A DNA stretch of 64,000 bases, from contig JAJCXZ010000008.1 in assembly GCA_029263175.1 (NCBI GenBank), forward strand, positions 44,566-108,565. Reading direction: 5' to 3'. Below the pieces are notes generated by a model that made no database searches, had not been told where the DNA came from, and saw nothing but the letters and a program-made list of their open reading frames with translations. Shown here in pieces: positions 24,765 to 34,419 of the stretch. The stretch's first letter is position 1, and every line of letters starts with the position of its first letter. The position numbers and the translations under genes were made by a program. This DNA comes from Acidimicrobiales bacterium (GTDB lineage Bacteria; Actinomycetota; Acidimicrobiia; Acidimicrobiales; Aldehydirespiratoraceae).

Positions 24765-26177
24765 CTACTCGGCGAGGCTGCGACCAACCGCTCGGATCAG
24801 CGCGTTGGGGAGTAGGAAGCTCCCATCGGCGCAGGGGGTCATCTCGAACTCACCGAGAACGGCCTCGGGCGTCAGCGCGCCGTAGAGATGCGGGAAGTAT
24901 TCGTCGGTGCCGGTGCCCGGCTCCCACACGAGCGAAGAACCGAGGAAGTGGGCGTCGATCACCAGGGCCACGAGATCGCCGCGGCCGGAGTAGAAGCGGT
25001 TTGCGGGAGTGAGGAGCTGTTGTAGCGAGGACAGATGAACGAACCCATCGGCCGCGAAACCCACCGGCAGGTAGCTGCCCCTCCGGCGAGCCGCCTCCCA
25101 CTCCTCTCGCGCTGCGAGATGCACGATTCGAGCCGGCGTCACGTCCCAGCCGGCGCGAACCCGCTCGACCAATGCGGCGCGTTCCCCGTCGGGCAGGAAC
25201 GCGGCAACGGCCGCCCGTTCCATCGCTTGGGCAACGTCGTGTCGGGTGAACCCGTGATGCTCAGCAGCAAGTTCGAGCTCTCGCCGAGCGCTTGTGGTGG
25301 TGATCGCACGATCGTCGGGGTTGAGCGTCACCTGAAAGCCGGCATCGCGGAGCAGACGCACGGGATGGTCGGCGACCGGCACGCCCAGGCACGCGTTCGA
25401 CGTGAGACAGATCTCGAGCGGCGCACCCGAGGCACGAAGGGCCGTGGCGATCGGACCAAGGGCCACGATCCGATCGTGCTCGATCACACAGTCGTCGATG
25501 ATCCGCCACCCATGACCAATGCGATGCGGGGCACAGGTGTCGAGGGCCGACGCAACCTGATGGGCGCCGTCCATCTCGCCGGCATGGATGGTCACACCCA
25601 GCCCTGCGTCGTGGGCCAGTGCAAATGCCGCAGCATGGTCTGCGGCCGGATGCCCGACCTCACCACCGGCAAGATCGACGCCGACAACCCGGTCGCAGCC
25701 CGAGTTGACTGCGGCCCGGATGGCCTCGATCGAGACTTCTTCGGGCTGGTCGCGCATCGCGCAGACGATGATGCGGGCATCGAGGCCGGTGGTAGCAGCT
25801 GCTTCTCTGAGCCCGGCATCGACCGCCTCGATGGCCTGTGCCGGGGTCATCCCCTGAAGAGTGTGGAGCATCGGCGCGAACCGAAGCTCCGCGTGCACAA
25901 CGCCATCAGCGGCGAGATCCTCGACCGCCTCGCGTGCCACTCGGACGAGCGCCGCGGGGGTCTGCAACACCGCCCCAACCAGATCGAACCGGGAGAACGC
26001 CTCGACGAATGGCATCCCAGGGGTGATGGTGAACCACTCGGCCAACTCTTGGACATCTCTGGCCGGCACCGCGACGTCGTACGCAGAAGCGAGGTCGAGA
26101 ACTGTCTGGGGTCGGACCCCACCGTCGAGATGATCGTGCAATACCACGATCGGTCCGCCCACTGCGGCCGCGTTCAC
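24765..26177 (-). CDS. Adenosine deaminase fused to a DUF952 domain
   Basis: 470 residues from GTG 26177, which overlaps the previous stop as GTGA. The N-terminal about 345 residues are an adenosine/adenine deaminase: metal-binding LHDHLDGG (His14, His16), VHAELRFAP, GVDLAGGE, VTIHAGE, HRIGHG, CLTSNACLGV and NPDDRAI. The C-terminal about 110 residues (PARIVHLAAREEWEAARRR ... GFVHLSSLQQLLTPANRFY ... LVWEPGTGTDEYFPHLYG) match the pattern of the DUF952 family, which normally occurs as a separate small protein. Both parts are in one frame with no stop. Function: purine salvage by deamination, plus an unknown activity from the fused domain. It is co-transcribed with the membrane protein upstream. 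Confidence 0.85.
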   Translation of the reverse strand: MNAAAVGGPIVVLHDHLDGGVRPQTVLDLASAYDVAVPARDVQELAEWFTITPGMPFVEAFSRFDLVGAVLQTPAALVRVAREAVEDLAADGVVHAELRFAPMLHTLQGMTPAQAIEAVDAGLREAAATTGLDARIIVCAMRDQPEEVSIEAIRAAVNSGCDRVVGVDLAGGEVGHPAADHAAAFALAHDAGLGVTIHAGEMDGAHQVASALDTCAPHRIGHGWRIIDDCVIEHDRIVALGPIATALRASGAPLEICLTSNACLGVPVADHPVRLLRDAGFQVTLNPDDRAITTTSARRELELAAEHHGFTRHDVAQAMERAAVAAFLPDGERAALVERVRAGWDVTPARIVHLAAREEWEAARRRGSYLPVGFAADGFVHLSSLQQLLTPANRFYSGRGDLVALVIDAHFLGSSLVWEPGTGTDEYFPHLYGALTPEAVLGEFEMTPCADGSFLLPNALIRAVGRSLAE

Positions 26178-26860
26178 TGGCTCAGGCGCCCGGACGATTC
26201 GAGCACGTGCGTCAGCCCGGGATACTCCTCGAGAGGATCCAGCTTGCGGTCGATGTACATGAGGCCACCGGTGATGAAGATGAAGGACACCACGAAGTTC
26301 ACACCGGTGCGGGTCAGAAAGAAGAGGTTGATGCCGGCGTTGTTGAACAACCAGATGTCCCACAATGCCGATGCGCACTCGAACACCACGATGAGCCATG
26401 TGGCGTTGGTCATCGTGCGGATGTAGGTGCGACTCTCGACGACGGTCGGTGACAGGTCGACAACCTTTGGAATTGCCCAGGCGAGGAGTGGTTTGCCGAT
26501 GATGATCGTGACGGCGACGGCCAGCCCCACGAGGAACTTGGTGACGAACCCGATCCCGAAGTACACGGCCTCGGTGCTGATTCCGAAGTCGACGATCTCC
26601 TCATCGGCCAGAATCGTGATGCCGGCGCGAAGGATCAGGTAGATCGTGACCGTCGGAAGCCACCAACCAATGTCGAGTCCAGCCCGTCGACGGCTGATCG
26701 CCGCCTTGATCGACCACAACGTGGCCGCAACAACCGCAGCCTTGATATTGACCAGGTTGTACAGCGCGAAGAACAGGATCACCGGCATGTACTGGTCGAG
26801 GTTCGACCCGCCGGGCTTGGGTGGCGAGATCTCGACCTCGCTCACATCGCCTGTGTCCAT
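26174..26860 (-). CDS. Multi-helix membrane protein, VC0807-like
   Basis: 228 residues from ATG 26860 (frame open to 26890). About five to six helices: MPVILFFALYNLVNIKAAVV, WWLPTVTIYLILRAGITI, IGFVTKFLVGLAVAVTIII, a more polar stretch, TNATWLIVVFECASALWDIWL and NFVVSFIFITGGLMYIDRKL. The layout recalls VC0807-family membrane proteins of unknown role; I cannot confirm this from motifs. The 4-nt overlap with the adenosine deaminase gene indicates an operon. Confidence 0.6.
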   Translation of the reverse strand: MDTGDVSEVEISPPKPGGSNLDQYMPVILFFALYNLVNIKAAVVAATLWSIKAAISRRRAGLDIGWWLPTVTIYLILRAGITILADEEIVDFGISTEAVYFGIGFVTKFLVGLAVAVTIIIGKPLLAWAIPKVVDLSPTVVESRTYIRTMTNATWLIVVFECASALWDIWLFNNAGINLFFLTRTGVNFVVSFIFITGGLMYIDRKLDPLEEYPGLTHVLESSGRLSQ

Positions 26861-26937
26861 CCGCCCAGTTTGGCGCAGCGGGACCGACATCGTGCGCCGC
26901 GGGCATGGGTAATCGGGCCCGAACGAGTCAGACGGCC

Positions 26938-28302
26938 TCAGCCAACGATGCCGTCGCCCTCTCCTCGAATGCCGATCGCCGTGCGGGCGGCGACCTCGGC
27001 CAGACCCTCTTCGCTCACGCCGAAAGCCTCGCCGATTCCGGCCTCGATCAGCTTCTTGGGGATCGCCCTGATGACATAGTCCTCAGCGAGCGGTGGCGGG
27101 TCATCCGGGCGCCGTGCCATCGCCGCTTCGACGATCGCTTCCCACGACGCGGCCTTCGCCGCAGCATTGGCCTGTTCACGCTCCTTGAACGCGGGCATCA
27201 CCTCGGTACCGAAGAGTTCGAGTGACGACATGATGTCCTCGTGGCGGTTCTTCCCGGCCTGCATCACGAAGATGATCTGGTCAACCCCGGCCGCTTCGTA
27301 GCGCTCGAGGTACTCCCGGACCTGGCCAGGCGTGCCGATGGCCCCTCGCAACCCGGTGTGGTCACCGGATGCGATCTTGGCCCCGAGCTTCTCCTGCTCG
27401 AGTGCCAGCTGCACCGCCGGATCGAACCCCTGCTCGGATCGCTTCTCTTGAAACTCCTGCCAGACGTCTGTTCGACCCGGCTTGTGGTCGCCGAAGACAT
27501 AGAAGTGAGCAAGCGAGTAGCCGAAAAAGTTTCCGCCCTCCAAGCCCATCTCCAGAGCGTGTCGTTCGTCGTCGTGACACATCATCGAGGTGACGCACGC
27601 CAGATTCGGATTGACGGCCCTGCCTACCGGCACGCACTTCTCCGCCATCGTCTGGCGGTAGTCGTTGACCCAACCGGCTGCATCCTCCGGATCGATGAAG
27701 GCAAACGTCAGCGCACCCATCCCCTTCTCGGCGGCGAGAAGGATTGTCTCGTGGCGGGAGCACGCAACCCACAACGGTGGGTGAGGCGACTGCATCGGCT
27801 TCGGAACGACGTTGCGGGGCGGCATCGAGACGAACTCACCCTCATGGCCCGAGAACGGTTCTTCCGTCATTGCTCGAATCGCAACCTCGAGCCCCTCGAG
27901 CCAGGCATCACGCTTCCGCTCATACGGGATCCCGAAACCACCCAGCTCGGCCTCCGACGATGACTCACCAGAGCCGAACTCCACTCGTCCACCAGACAGT
28001 AGGTCGAGCATGCCGATCCGCTCCGCCACGCGGGCGGGATGGTTGAACTGGGGCGCCGTCAGACAGATGCCATGACCGAGACGAATGTTCTTGGTGCGCT
28101 GCGATGCCGCCGCCAAGAATACTTCGGGGGCCGACGAGTGCGAGTACTCCTCCAGAAACTGATGTTCGACCTCCCACACACAATCGAAACCGAGGCGATC
28201 GGCGAGCTCGATCTCCTCGAGCGCGTCGTCGAGGAGCTGCTTCTCCGACCGGTCGTCCCAGGGCCTCGGCAGTTGGTGTTCGTAGAAGATGCCGAATTTC
28301 AT
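26938..28302 (-). CDS. LLM-class flavin-dependent oxidoreductase
   Basis: 454 residues from ATG 28302 (RBS GAGGAG). Luciferase-like TIM-barrel: FGIFYEHQLPRPW at the start, DCVWEVEHQFLEEYSH, LGHGICLTAPQFNHPARVAE, DLLSGGRVEFGSGESSS, and the C-terminal region GAIGTPGQVREYLERYEAAG. It uses reduced flavin (FMN or F420) to oxidise an unknown substrate; actinobacterial relatives often use F420, but no motif here decides the cofactor. The residues after about 380 form an Ala/Glu-rich tail longer than usual. The hemolysin-III-like gene ends 25 nt upstream, in the same direction. Confidence 0.88.
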   Translation of the reverse strand: MKFGIFYEHQLPRPWDDRSEKQLLDDALEEIELADRLGFDCVWEVEHQFLEEYSHSSAPEVFLAAASQRTKNIRLGHGICLTAPQFNHPARVAERIGMLDLLSGGRVEFGSGESSSEAELGGFGIPYERKRDAWLEGLEVAIRAMTEEPFSGHEGEFVSMPPRNVVPKPMQSPHPPLWVACSRHETILLAAEKGMGALTFAFIDPEDAAGWVNDYRQTMAEKCVPVGRAVNPNLACVTSMMCHDDERHALEMGLEGGNFFGYSLAHFYVFGDHKPGRTDVWQEFQEKRSEQGFDPAVQLALEQEKLGAKIASGDHTGLRGAIGTPGQVREYLERYEAAGVDQIIFVMQAGKNRHEDIMSSLELFGTEVMPAFKEREQANAAAKAASWEAIVEAAMARRPDDPPPLAEDYVIRAIPKKLIEAGIGEAFGVSEEGLAEVAARTAIGIRGEGDGIVG

Positions 28303-28327
28303 TTGAAAGGCTCCTCGCTCGCGCTGG

Positions 28328-29023
28328 CTACCAGGCGAGATCGATGACAAGGCCGTAGTGAGCACCGGTGGCGACCACGACGAAAACATGCCAGATCTCG
28401 TGATACCCGAACACATCCGTCCACGGATCAGGGAAGCGGGCACCCACGATGAAGGCACCGAGGGCATAGGTGAGAAGACCAGCCACGAACCAGATTCCCT
28501 GCGAAAGGGTGAACGCATCGATCAGCCACGGCGAGAAGACCGGCACCACGCCACCGAAGGCAAAGAAGATCGCGTTGACCACGCCGGCCGGTGGATGAAA
28601 CGGGGCCCACTCGAGGATGATCCCCGCCGCGGCGCCGACCCACGTGGCGCAGAGCAACCACACCGAAGCGTTTCCGTCGAGGGCGAGGAGCGCGATCGGC
28701 GTGGCCGTTGTGGCATAGGTGAGAAAGATGGCGGCGTGATCGAAACGGACCAGAGCTTCAACCCGCTCGATCGGCCAATCGCGCCAGTGCACAACCGCGC
28801 TGGTGCCAAGCATGGCGAACGCACCGAACGCGAAGGTCAGGCACGCGATCTTTGCGCGCGTTCCGTCGGCGCCGACGACGAGCACCGCACCAGCCGGGAT
28901 CGTCGCCAGAGCCGCCCAGCGATGAAGGATCCCGCGGCAGCGTGGTCGGGGACGACGAAGCAAACGACGAGCAGACGGCGACAGCGAATCGGCCCTCGGA
29001 TCCTCCAGCAACTCCTGCGACAT
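28328..29023 (-). CDS. Hemolysin III / PAQR-family membrane protein
   Basis: 231 residues from ATG 29023. Seven probable helices, with the family signatures: HRWAALATIPAGAVLVV, then SAVVHWRDW, RFDHAAIFLTYATTATPIAL, and the C-terminal GYHEIWHVFVVVATGAHY. The H...H/D and HExxH-like residues are the metal site of PAQR-type proteins. Some homologues were described as hemolysins, but a lipid-hydrolase or membrane-homeostasis role is more likely. ATG 29023 sits 7 nt behind TATCCT (29031-29036, minus strand), consistent with a leaderless transcript divergent from the MFS gene. Confidence 0.82.
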   Translation of the reverse strand: MSQELLEDPRADSLSPSARRLLRRPRPRCRGILHRWAALATIPAGAVLVVGADGTRAKIACLTFAFGAFAMLGTSAVVHWRDWPIERVEALVRFDHAAIFLTYATTATPIALLALDGNASVWLLCATWVGAAAGIILEWAPFHPPAGVVNAIFFAFGGVVPVFSPWLIDAFTLSQGIWFVAGLLTYALGAFIVGARFPDPWTDVFGYHEIWHVFVVVATGAHYGLVIDLAW

Positions 29024-29082
29024 TGCGAACAGGATAGGGGTCTCACGGGACTGCAGTCGCAACCGCCGTAGCATCATCGGCC
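29024..29082. promoter_or_regulatory. Back-to-back leaderless promoters
   Basis: Within 59 bp there are two -10-like boxes: TATCCT on the minus strand (29031-29036), 7 nt from ATG 29023, and TAGCAT on the plus strand (29069-29074), 8 nt from GTG 29083. Neither gene has a Shine-Dalgarno sequence. Confidence 0.5.
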
Positions 29083-30594
29083 GTGACTACCCTGCGCGAG
29101 GAACTTCACTGCAGCGACGAGGAACTCGCCACCCTCCGCGAACCGCGCAACGACGTCGTCGGCGAGGCGGTGGCCGGCGACGATGACTTCGCTCTCGACC
29201 ACGGCCCCTTCCGTTCCTACCGCCGCACGCTGGAGATCGAGCCCGCCGACCAGGGCGGATGGAACGTCGCACAAACGACCCGCTACACCCTTGCCGTTCC
29301 TGTATGGGGTTGGTTGTTCTGGTTCCCGGTCCGCCAAGCGATGCGGCGCCGTCGTCCCTCGTTCTCCTACTGGTGGGCGCCGCCGGACAGGCTCGACAGC
29401 CACGCTGCCACCGTGCTCGGCCTGTTGTGCGGCGTGCAGATCGTCGATGGCTACCTCGGGACGGTCCTGACCCAGACACTCACCTTCGCCGCCAAGGAAT
29501 TCGACCACGGCAACACTGCCCAGGGCATTGTGTTCGGCGTTGTACGGGTTGGCGTGCTCCTCGCACTCGCCGCGCTCGCGCTCTCCGACCGGCAGGGACG
29601 CCGCACCCTCTTGATCGCCACGGGCATGGCGAGCAGCGCGTTCACGTTCCTTGGCGGCCTCGCTCCCAACATCTGGTGGCTGGGCGGAAGCCAGCTCTTC
29701 GCCCGCGGTCTCTCGACCGCTCTCGGGATCCTGATCGCGGTGATGGCGACAGAGGAGATGCCCGCACGAACACGGGCGTGGGCGGCATCGGTGCTGACCC
29801 TCAGCGCTGGTCTCGGTTCGGGCATGGCCGTTTGGGTGCTGCCGATCGCCGACACCAGCATTCGCGGATGGCGCGCCATCTACCTCATCGGTGCACTCGG
29901 GATCGCCGTCATCTACTGGGCAGGCCGTCGCCTGCCCGAAACCCGCAGGTTCGAAGAAGGCCTGGGTCATCGCCTCGATCTTGATGAGGAAGCCCGACAA
30001 CGCCGCCGAGATCGGCTTGTGCTCCTGGCGGTCTCGGCCTTTCTCGTCGCCATGTTCGTGGCCCCGGCATCGAGCTTCCAGAATGATTTCTTGAAGGACG
30101 AGCGCGGGTTCAGCGCTACCGATGTCTCGTTGTTCACCGTCGTCACATCGACACCGATCGGGCTCGGCGTACTCGTCGGCGGCTACCTCGCCGAGACACG
30201 CGGCCGGAAGCGAATCGGCGCTCTCGGGCTCGTACTCGGCGCTGGGTGTCGCGCCTCATCGTTTTTTCTCAGCGGCCCCATGTTGTGGTTGATCACTCTG
30301 GCCGGTGGCATTCTCGGGGGCATGGCCGTGCCCGCGCTCGCCGTCTATGGTCCGGAACTCTTCGGCACTCACGACCGTGGCCGGGCGAACGGTCTCATCG
30401 TCACGATTGGAGTGGCCGGCAGCGCCGTCGGCCTTCTCGCCGCAGGGCTGCTGTCTGACCTGTGGGGAGACGAGCTCGGCCCGCCCATGGCGCTCCTGGC
30501 GATCGGCCCACTGATCGTTGGCGGTCTGATTCTGACGAGGTTCCCGGAGACCGCCGGAAAGGAACTCGAGGAACTCAACCCCGAGGATGGGTAG
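29083..30594 (+). CDS. MFS-type transporter
   Basis: A 503-residue major facilitator. Twelve probable helices; the loop 2-3 signature is in the form ALSDRQGRRTLLIATG, and the loop 8-9 repeat appears as GGYLAETRGRKRIG. The N-terminus carries about 95 extra residues before the first helix (ELHCSDEELATLRE, LEIEPADQGG), which is unusual and may be a cytoplasmic or surface domain. A substrate cannot be named; sugar or drug efflux families are possible. GTG 29083 lies behind TAGCAT. Confidence 0.82.
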   Translation: MTTLREELHCSDEELATLREPRNDVVGEAVAGDDDFALDHGPFRSYRRTLEIEPADQGGWNVAQTTRYTLAVPVWGWLFWFPVRQAMRRRRPSFSYWWAPPDRLDSHAATVLGLLCGVQIVDGYLGTVLTQTLTFAAKEFDHGNTAQGIVFGVVRVGVLLALAALALSDRQGRRTLLIATGMASSAFTFLGGLAPNIWWLGGSQLFARGLSTALGILIAVMATEEMPARTRAWAASVLTLSAGLGSGMAVWVLPIADTSIRGWRAIYLIGALGIAVIYWAGRRLPETRRFEEGLGHRLDLDEEARQRRRDRLVLLAVSAFLVAMFVAPASSFQNDFLKDERGFSATDVSLFTVVTSTPIGLGVLVGGYLAETRGRKRIGALGLVLGAGCRASSFFLSGPMLWLITLAGGILGGMAVPALAVYGPELFGTHDRGRANGLIVTIGVAGSAVGLLAAGLLSDLWGDELGPPMALLAIGPLIVGGLILTRFPETAGKELEELNPEDG

Positions 30595-30624
30595 AGCTGT
30601 CGCCACTCTGGGGCACTCGACCGA

Positions 30625-30637
30625 TACCTTCGTGGCG
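30625..30637 (+). promoter_or_regulatory. TACCTT -10 box for the L,D-transpeptidase gene
   Basis: TACCTT at 30625-30630 is followed by 7 nt and ATG 30638; no ribosome binding site is present. Confidence 0.45.
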
Positions 30638-31477
30638 ATGGACCGCCGCCGATTCCTGCTCAGCGCCAGCGCACTCACCCTCACCGCCTGCGCGCAGCCC
30701 GAACGGGATCTGGTCGCCCGCTACGACGACGTCGACATCCGGCTCGAACCCGCAGGTCGAGGAACGATCCCGGCGGACGGTGACGCCACGGCAGGGGTTA
30801 CCGATGGCCAGACAACGAACTCTCCCGGCGTCGACCCGCCCTATCCGGTGCAGGTCCCTGAAGAAGACCTGCCGGGAATTGTCTTCGTCGCAGAGGCACT
30901 CGCTCCAACCGTCGCGGCCAGCCAGGTGCTCGGCGGGCCCACCGGCTGGGAGTTCTCGCACCCGATCCCGTCCGGGGGCCCGTTGGTGTTCGTGGTCGAG
31001 GAGTTCGACGGGCTCGACAACCTGCGCGTTCTCCTCCCCATTCGGCCCAACGGGTCGTTCGGCTGGATCTCGGGTGACGATGTGAAGCTCACCCGCCACA
31101 ACTTTCGACTCCAGGTCGACCTCGACGCGTTCCAGATCACACTCTTTGATCACGAGATCGGTATCTGGCAGGCCACCATCGGCGTGGCCCGAGAGAACAC
31201 GCCGACGCCGAACGGCCGCTACTACACGACCGAACTCCTTCGCCCGACAACACCCGATTCGGTCTACGGCACGTTCGCCTACGGCCTCTCTGGCTTCAGC
31301 GACGTAATCACCGAGTTCGCCGGCGGCGATGGCCAGCTCGGAATCCACGGCACCAACGAGCCTGAGACCCTCGGCACCAACGTGTCCAGCGGGTGTATTC
31401 GTCTCCACAACGACGACATCGCCTTCCTGGTGGAATCGATCGGCCTCCCGGTCGGGGTTCCCGTCGAAGTCATCTGA
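30638..31477 (+). CDS. L,D-transpeptidase (YkuD) lipoprotein
   Basis: 279 residues. The N-terminus has a twin-arginine-like MDRRRFLLSASALTLTAC with a lipobox Cys, so it is probably exported by Tat and lipid-anchored. The YkuD catalytic motif is complete: HGT (His237) and SSGCIRLHNDD (Cys253, Arg255), with the G-x-N-T-PxPNG-xYY segment before it. It cross-links peptidoglycan 3-3 or attaches proteins to it, outside the membrane. The first about 60 residues after the lipobox form a flexible linker. It starts 44 nt after the MFS stop and has its own -10 box. Confidence 0.9.
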   Translation: MDRRRFLLSASALTLTACAQPERDLVARYDDVDIRLEPAGRGTIPADGDATAGVTDGQTTNSPGVDPPYPVQVPEEDLPGIVFVAEALAPTVAASQVLGGPTGWEFSHPIPSGGPLVFVVEEFDGLDNLRVLLPIRPNGSFGWISGDDVKLTRHNFRLQVDLDAFQITLFDHEIGIWQATIGVARENTPTPNGRYYTTELLRPTTPDSVYGTFAYGLSGFSDVITEFAGGDGQLGIHGTNEPETLGTNVSSGCIRLHNDDIAFLVESIGLPVGVPVEVI

Positions 31478-31494
31478 CCAGCCTCGGGGCCGGC

Positions 31495-32631
31495 TCAGTC
31501 CAGGGCGTCGAGTGCTGCCTCGTCGACCTCTTCCATCACCGGTCGCAGGCGCGGGTGAAGAAGCGTGAACAAGCCGAGCAGGAGTGCGGCAACGCCAATC
31601 GGCACGATGGCGTCACCATCGCCGGTGTAGGTCGGGTAGAGCACAAACGCCGACAGCAGCGCCGTCCACAACCACAAGATGAGCACCGCGCGACGGTGGC
31701 CGTGCCCCAGGTTCATGAGGCGATGATGGAGGTGCTTCTTGTCAGGGGTCGACATGCTGCTGCGCCGGGCGGCGCGACGAAGGATCGCCCAGACGGTGTC
31801 GAGGATCGGCACACCGAGAATCACCAGGGGGATGAAGATCGGGGCGAAGAAGAAGAACGTCTGCCCCGAGAACTCCGCCGACGATCGCCCACCGACACTC
31901 ATCGTGCTGGCCGCCATCAACATGCCGAGTAGCAACGCGCCGCCATCACCCATGAAGATCCGCGCCGGATGCACGTTGTGCGGCAGGAATCCAACGCACA
32001 CGCCGAGGGTGATGATGGCCCAGAGGGCACCCGGGTTCGAAGGGTCGAGCACTTCCTCGTTGCCCAGCCGAATGGCGTAGAGGAAGAAGGTCGCCGATGC
32101 GATTGCCACGATTCCGGCGGCGAGACCATCGAGACCATCGACCAAGTTCACGGCATTGGCCATCCCCACCACCCAGATGACAGTGAGCAGATACGACCAG
32201 TCCGGCGACAGGACGAGGATCTCGAAGAACGGCACCCGAAAGACAAGAATCGACACCCCGGTGAGGGCCATGATGCTTCCGGCCAGGACCATGCCCGCGA
32301 CCTTGGCCGGAGGGGAGATCTCGCGCAGGTCGTCGACGAATCCGACGCTCCACATCACGCTCGCGGCGAGCAGCACACCGAGCACCTCGGTGCGCGCGGC
32401 CATCACGTTGTTGAAGTCAGGGTGGATCGCCGCCACCACCACTGCCAAGCCGACGCCGACGATCATCGCGGCACCGCCCGCAGTCGGGGTGGCCCGCGTA
32501 TGGACGTGGCGCTCGTCAGGCTCGACGATCGCGCCCATCGGCACCGACAACCTGCGCACGACCGGGATCAGTACAAAGGTGACAGCCGCGGCAACCGCTC
32601 CGACGATGAGGTACGCCGAGAGCGAAGGCAC
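31495..32631 (-). CDS. WecA/TagO-like undecaprenyl-phosphate sugar-1-P transferase
   Basis: A 378-residue integral membrane enzyme of glycosyltransferase family 4 (MraY/WecA). About ten helices; signature loops GFVDDLREISP, NLVDGLDGLAAG and RIFMGDGGALLLG with the catalytic Asp residues, plus the His-rich DKKHLHHRLMNLGHGHRRA loop characteristic of the WecA/Rfe side of the family. It likely transfers GlcNAc-1-P (or related sugar phosphate) to undecaprenyl phosphate for cell-wall polymer synthesis. GTG 32631. It is the first gene downstream of glyA in the minus-strand block and converges with the L,D-transpeptidase gene. Confidence 0.9.
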   Translation of the reverse strand: MPSLSAYLIVGAVAAAVTFVLIPVVRRLSVPMGAIVEPDERHVHTRATPTAGGAAMIVGVGLAVVVAAIHPDFNNVMAARTEVLGVLLAASVMWSVGFVDDLREISPPAKVAGMVLAGSIMALTGVSILVFRVPFFEILVLSPDWSYLLTVIWVVGMANAVNLVDGLDGLAAGIVAIASATFFLYAIRLGNEEVLDPSNPGALWAIITLGVCVGFLPHNVHPARIFMGDGGALLLGMLMAASTMSVGGRSSAEFSGQTFFFFAPIFIPLVILGVPILDTVWAILRRAARRSSMSTPDKKHLHHRLMNLGHGHRRAVLILWLWTALLSAFVLYPTYTGDGDAIVPIGVAALLLGLFTLLHPRLRPVMEEVDEAALDALD

Positions 32632-32648
32632 GGATCAGTCTCCGATCC

Positions 32649-33899
32649 TCAGCCGAGCTCCGGGTACGGCGGGTTTGCCGCACACAGCTGGGCGGCATCC
32701 GCTTTCACCTGGGCAACGGCAGCGTCATCAGCGCGACCTCGCAGGGCTCGCACAATCAGCGAGGCAATGGTGGCCATGTCATCGACGCCCATACCCTGCG
32801 TGGTGACCGCAGGTGTGCCAATGCGTACACCGGATGTGACGAACGGCGAACGCGGATCATTCGGCACAGTGTTCTTGTTGAGGCTGATGCCGGCATCATC
32901 GAGCACGGACTGGGCTTCCTTGCCTGTGAGCTCCTCGTCGAAGCCGCGGAGGTCCACCAACAGAAGATGGTTGTCCGTGCCGCCCGAAACGAGTCGGAAG
33001 CCCTCGCGTGCCAGCGCCGCGGCCAACGCCTCAGCGTTGACCGTGATCCGCTTGGCGTAGTCCTTGAATTCATCGGTTGCCGCCTCGGCGAACGCGATGG
33101 CCTTGGCGGCGATGGCGTGCTCGAGCGGCCCGCCCTGGATGCCGGGGAACATGGCCTTGTCGATGGCCTTGGCGTGCTCGGCACGACTGAGGATGCAACC
33201 GCCGCGGGGACCACGAAGGGTCTTGTGCGTGGTGAGGGTGACGATGTCGGCGTAGGGCACGGGGTTCGGGTGCACGCCACCGGCGATCAGGCCGGCGATG
33301 TGGGCCGCGTCGAACATCAGCATGGCTCCGACTTCGTCCGCGATTTCACGCAGCGGAGCCGGGTCGATGATGCGCGGGTAGGCCGTGGCACCGGCGACGA
33401 TCAGCTTCGGCCTGTGAGCGATCGCCTTGTCGCGGAGTTCATCGAGGTCGATGCGCTCATCGCTGGCGGTGACGCCGTAGTCAACGAAGTTGTACATGAT
33501 CCCGGAGAAGTTGACCGGCGAACCATGGGTGAGGTGGCCGCCGTGGTCGAGGCTCATGCCGAGGATCGTGTCGCCGTGGTCGAGGAGTGCCTGGTAGACA
33601 CCCATGTTGGCGATTGCCCCTGCATGGGGCTGCACGTTGGCGTGGTCAGCGCCGAAGAGGGCGCACGCCCGGTCGCGAGCGAGGTCTTCGATCTCGTCGA
33701 CAACCATGTTGCCGCCGTAGTACCGCTTGCCGGGATACCCCTCGGAGTACTTGTTGGTCAGCACCGATCCGGTCGCTTTCATCACCGCGGGAGATGCAAA
33801 GTTCTCCGACGCGATCAGCTGAACGGTGGTGTTCTGGCGCTCCTCTTCCCGCCGAATCAGGTCAAGGACTTCATCGGAAGCACTGCTGGGCCACGGCAT
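32649..33899 (-). CDS. glyA: Serine hydroxymethyltransferase
   Basis: A 416-residue PLP enzyme interconverting serine and glycine with tetrahydrofolate. N-terminal R-x-E-x-x-x-[27 protein letters not shown], and the PLP lysine segment [14 protein letters not shown] are all present. ATG 33899 is preceded by a strong GGAGGAGGT. The TACAGT box upstream (about 33930-33935, minus strand) could be its -10. It sits between rpiB and the wecA-like gene in the typical actinobacterial order. Confidence 0.95.
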   Translation of the reverse strand: MPWPSSASDEVLDLIRREEERQNTTVQLIASENFASPAVMKATGSVLTNKYSEGYPGKRYYGGNMVVDEIEDLARDRACALFGADHANVQPHAGAIANMGVYQALLDHGDTILGMSLDHGGHLTHGSPVNFSGIMYNFVDYGVTASDERIDLDELRDKAIAHRPKLIVAGATAYPRIIDPAPLREIADEVGAMLMFDAAHIAGLIAGGVHPNPVPYADIVTLTTHKTLRGPRGGCILSRAEHAKAIDKAMFPGIQGGPLEHAIAAKAIAFAEAATDEFKDYAKRITVNAEALAAALAREGFRLVSGGTDNHLLLVDLRGFDEELTGKEAQSVLDDAGISLNKNTVPNDPRSPFVTSGVRIGTPAVTTQGMGVDDMATIASLIVRALRGRADDAAVAQVKADAAQLCAANPPYPELG

Positions 33900-33959
33900 G
33901 GGTCGAACCTCCTCCAGGTGACCGTGGAACTGTAGCGGCAGGGGCCGATTTCAGGGCGG

Positions 33960-34406
33960 TCAGGCCTGTTCGCCACCGATGGCGTCGATCTTCGCCACAC
34001 GGCCGGAGTGACGGCCGCCCTCGAATGAGGCACCCAGCCAGGCGTCGAGGGCTTCCTGCGCCACCGCAGGGCCCACCAGGCGCTCACCGATGCAAATGAC
34101 GTTGGCATCGTTGTGCTCGCGCGCCAGGTGAGCGGAGGTGGCGTCCCACACGGTGGCGGCCCGAACACCGGCGATCTTGTTGGCGGCCATGGCGATTCCG
34201 ATTCCGGAACCGCATACGCAGAGTCCACCTTCGGCATCACCATCGCGAACGGCTCGACCGACCGCAGCACCGAAATCGGGGTAGTCGACTCGTTCGATGC
34301 TGTTGGTCCCGCAGTCGACGACGTCATGCCCTCTCTCACGAAGATGGACGGCGAGCGACTCCTTCAGCTCGAAACCGGCGTGGTCTGATCCAATCGCGAT
34401 GCGCAC
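33960..34406 (-). CDS. rpiB: Ribose-5-phosphate isomerase B
   Basis: A 148-residue RpiB/LacAB protein: SDHAGFELK at the start, the DCGTNS segment, and the CVCGSGIGIAMAANK motif with catalytic Cys65. It interconverts ribose-5-P and ribulose-5-P in the pentose phosphate pathway. GTG 34406 is 7 nt behind TAGTAT (34414-34419, minus strand), which lies over the end of tsaC, so a separate leaderless transcript is likely inside the operon. Confidence 0.93.
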   Translation of the reverse strand: MRIAIGSDHAGFELKESLAVHLRERGHDVVDCGTNSIERVDYPDFGAAVGRAVRDGDAEGGLCVCGSGIGIAMAANKIAGVRAATVWDATSAHLAREHNDANVICIGERLVGPAVAQEALDAWLGASFEGGRHSGRVAKIDAIGGEQA

Positions 34407-34419
34407 GAGGGTGATACTA
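34407..34419 (-). promoter_or_regulatory. TAGTAT -10 box for rpiB
   Basis: TAGTAT (34419-34414, minus strand), 7 nt spacer, then GTG 34406; it overlaps the last codons of tsaC. Confidence 0.45.
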
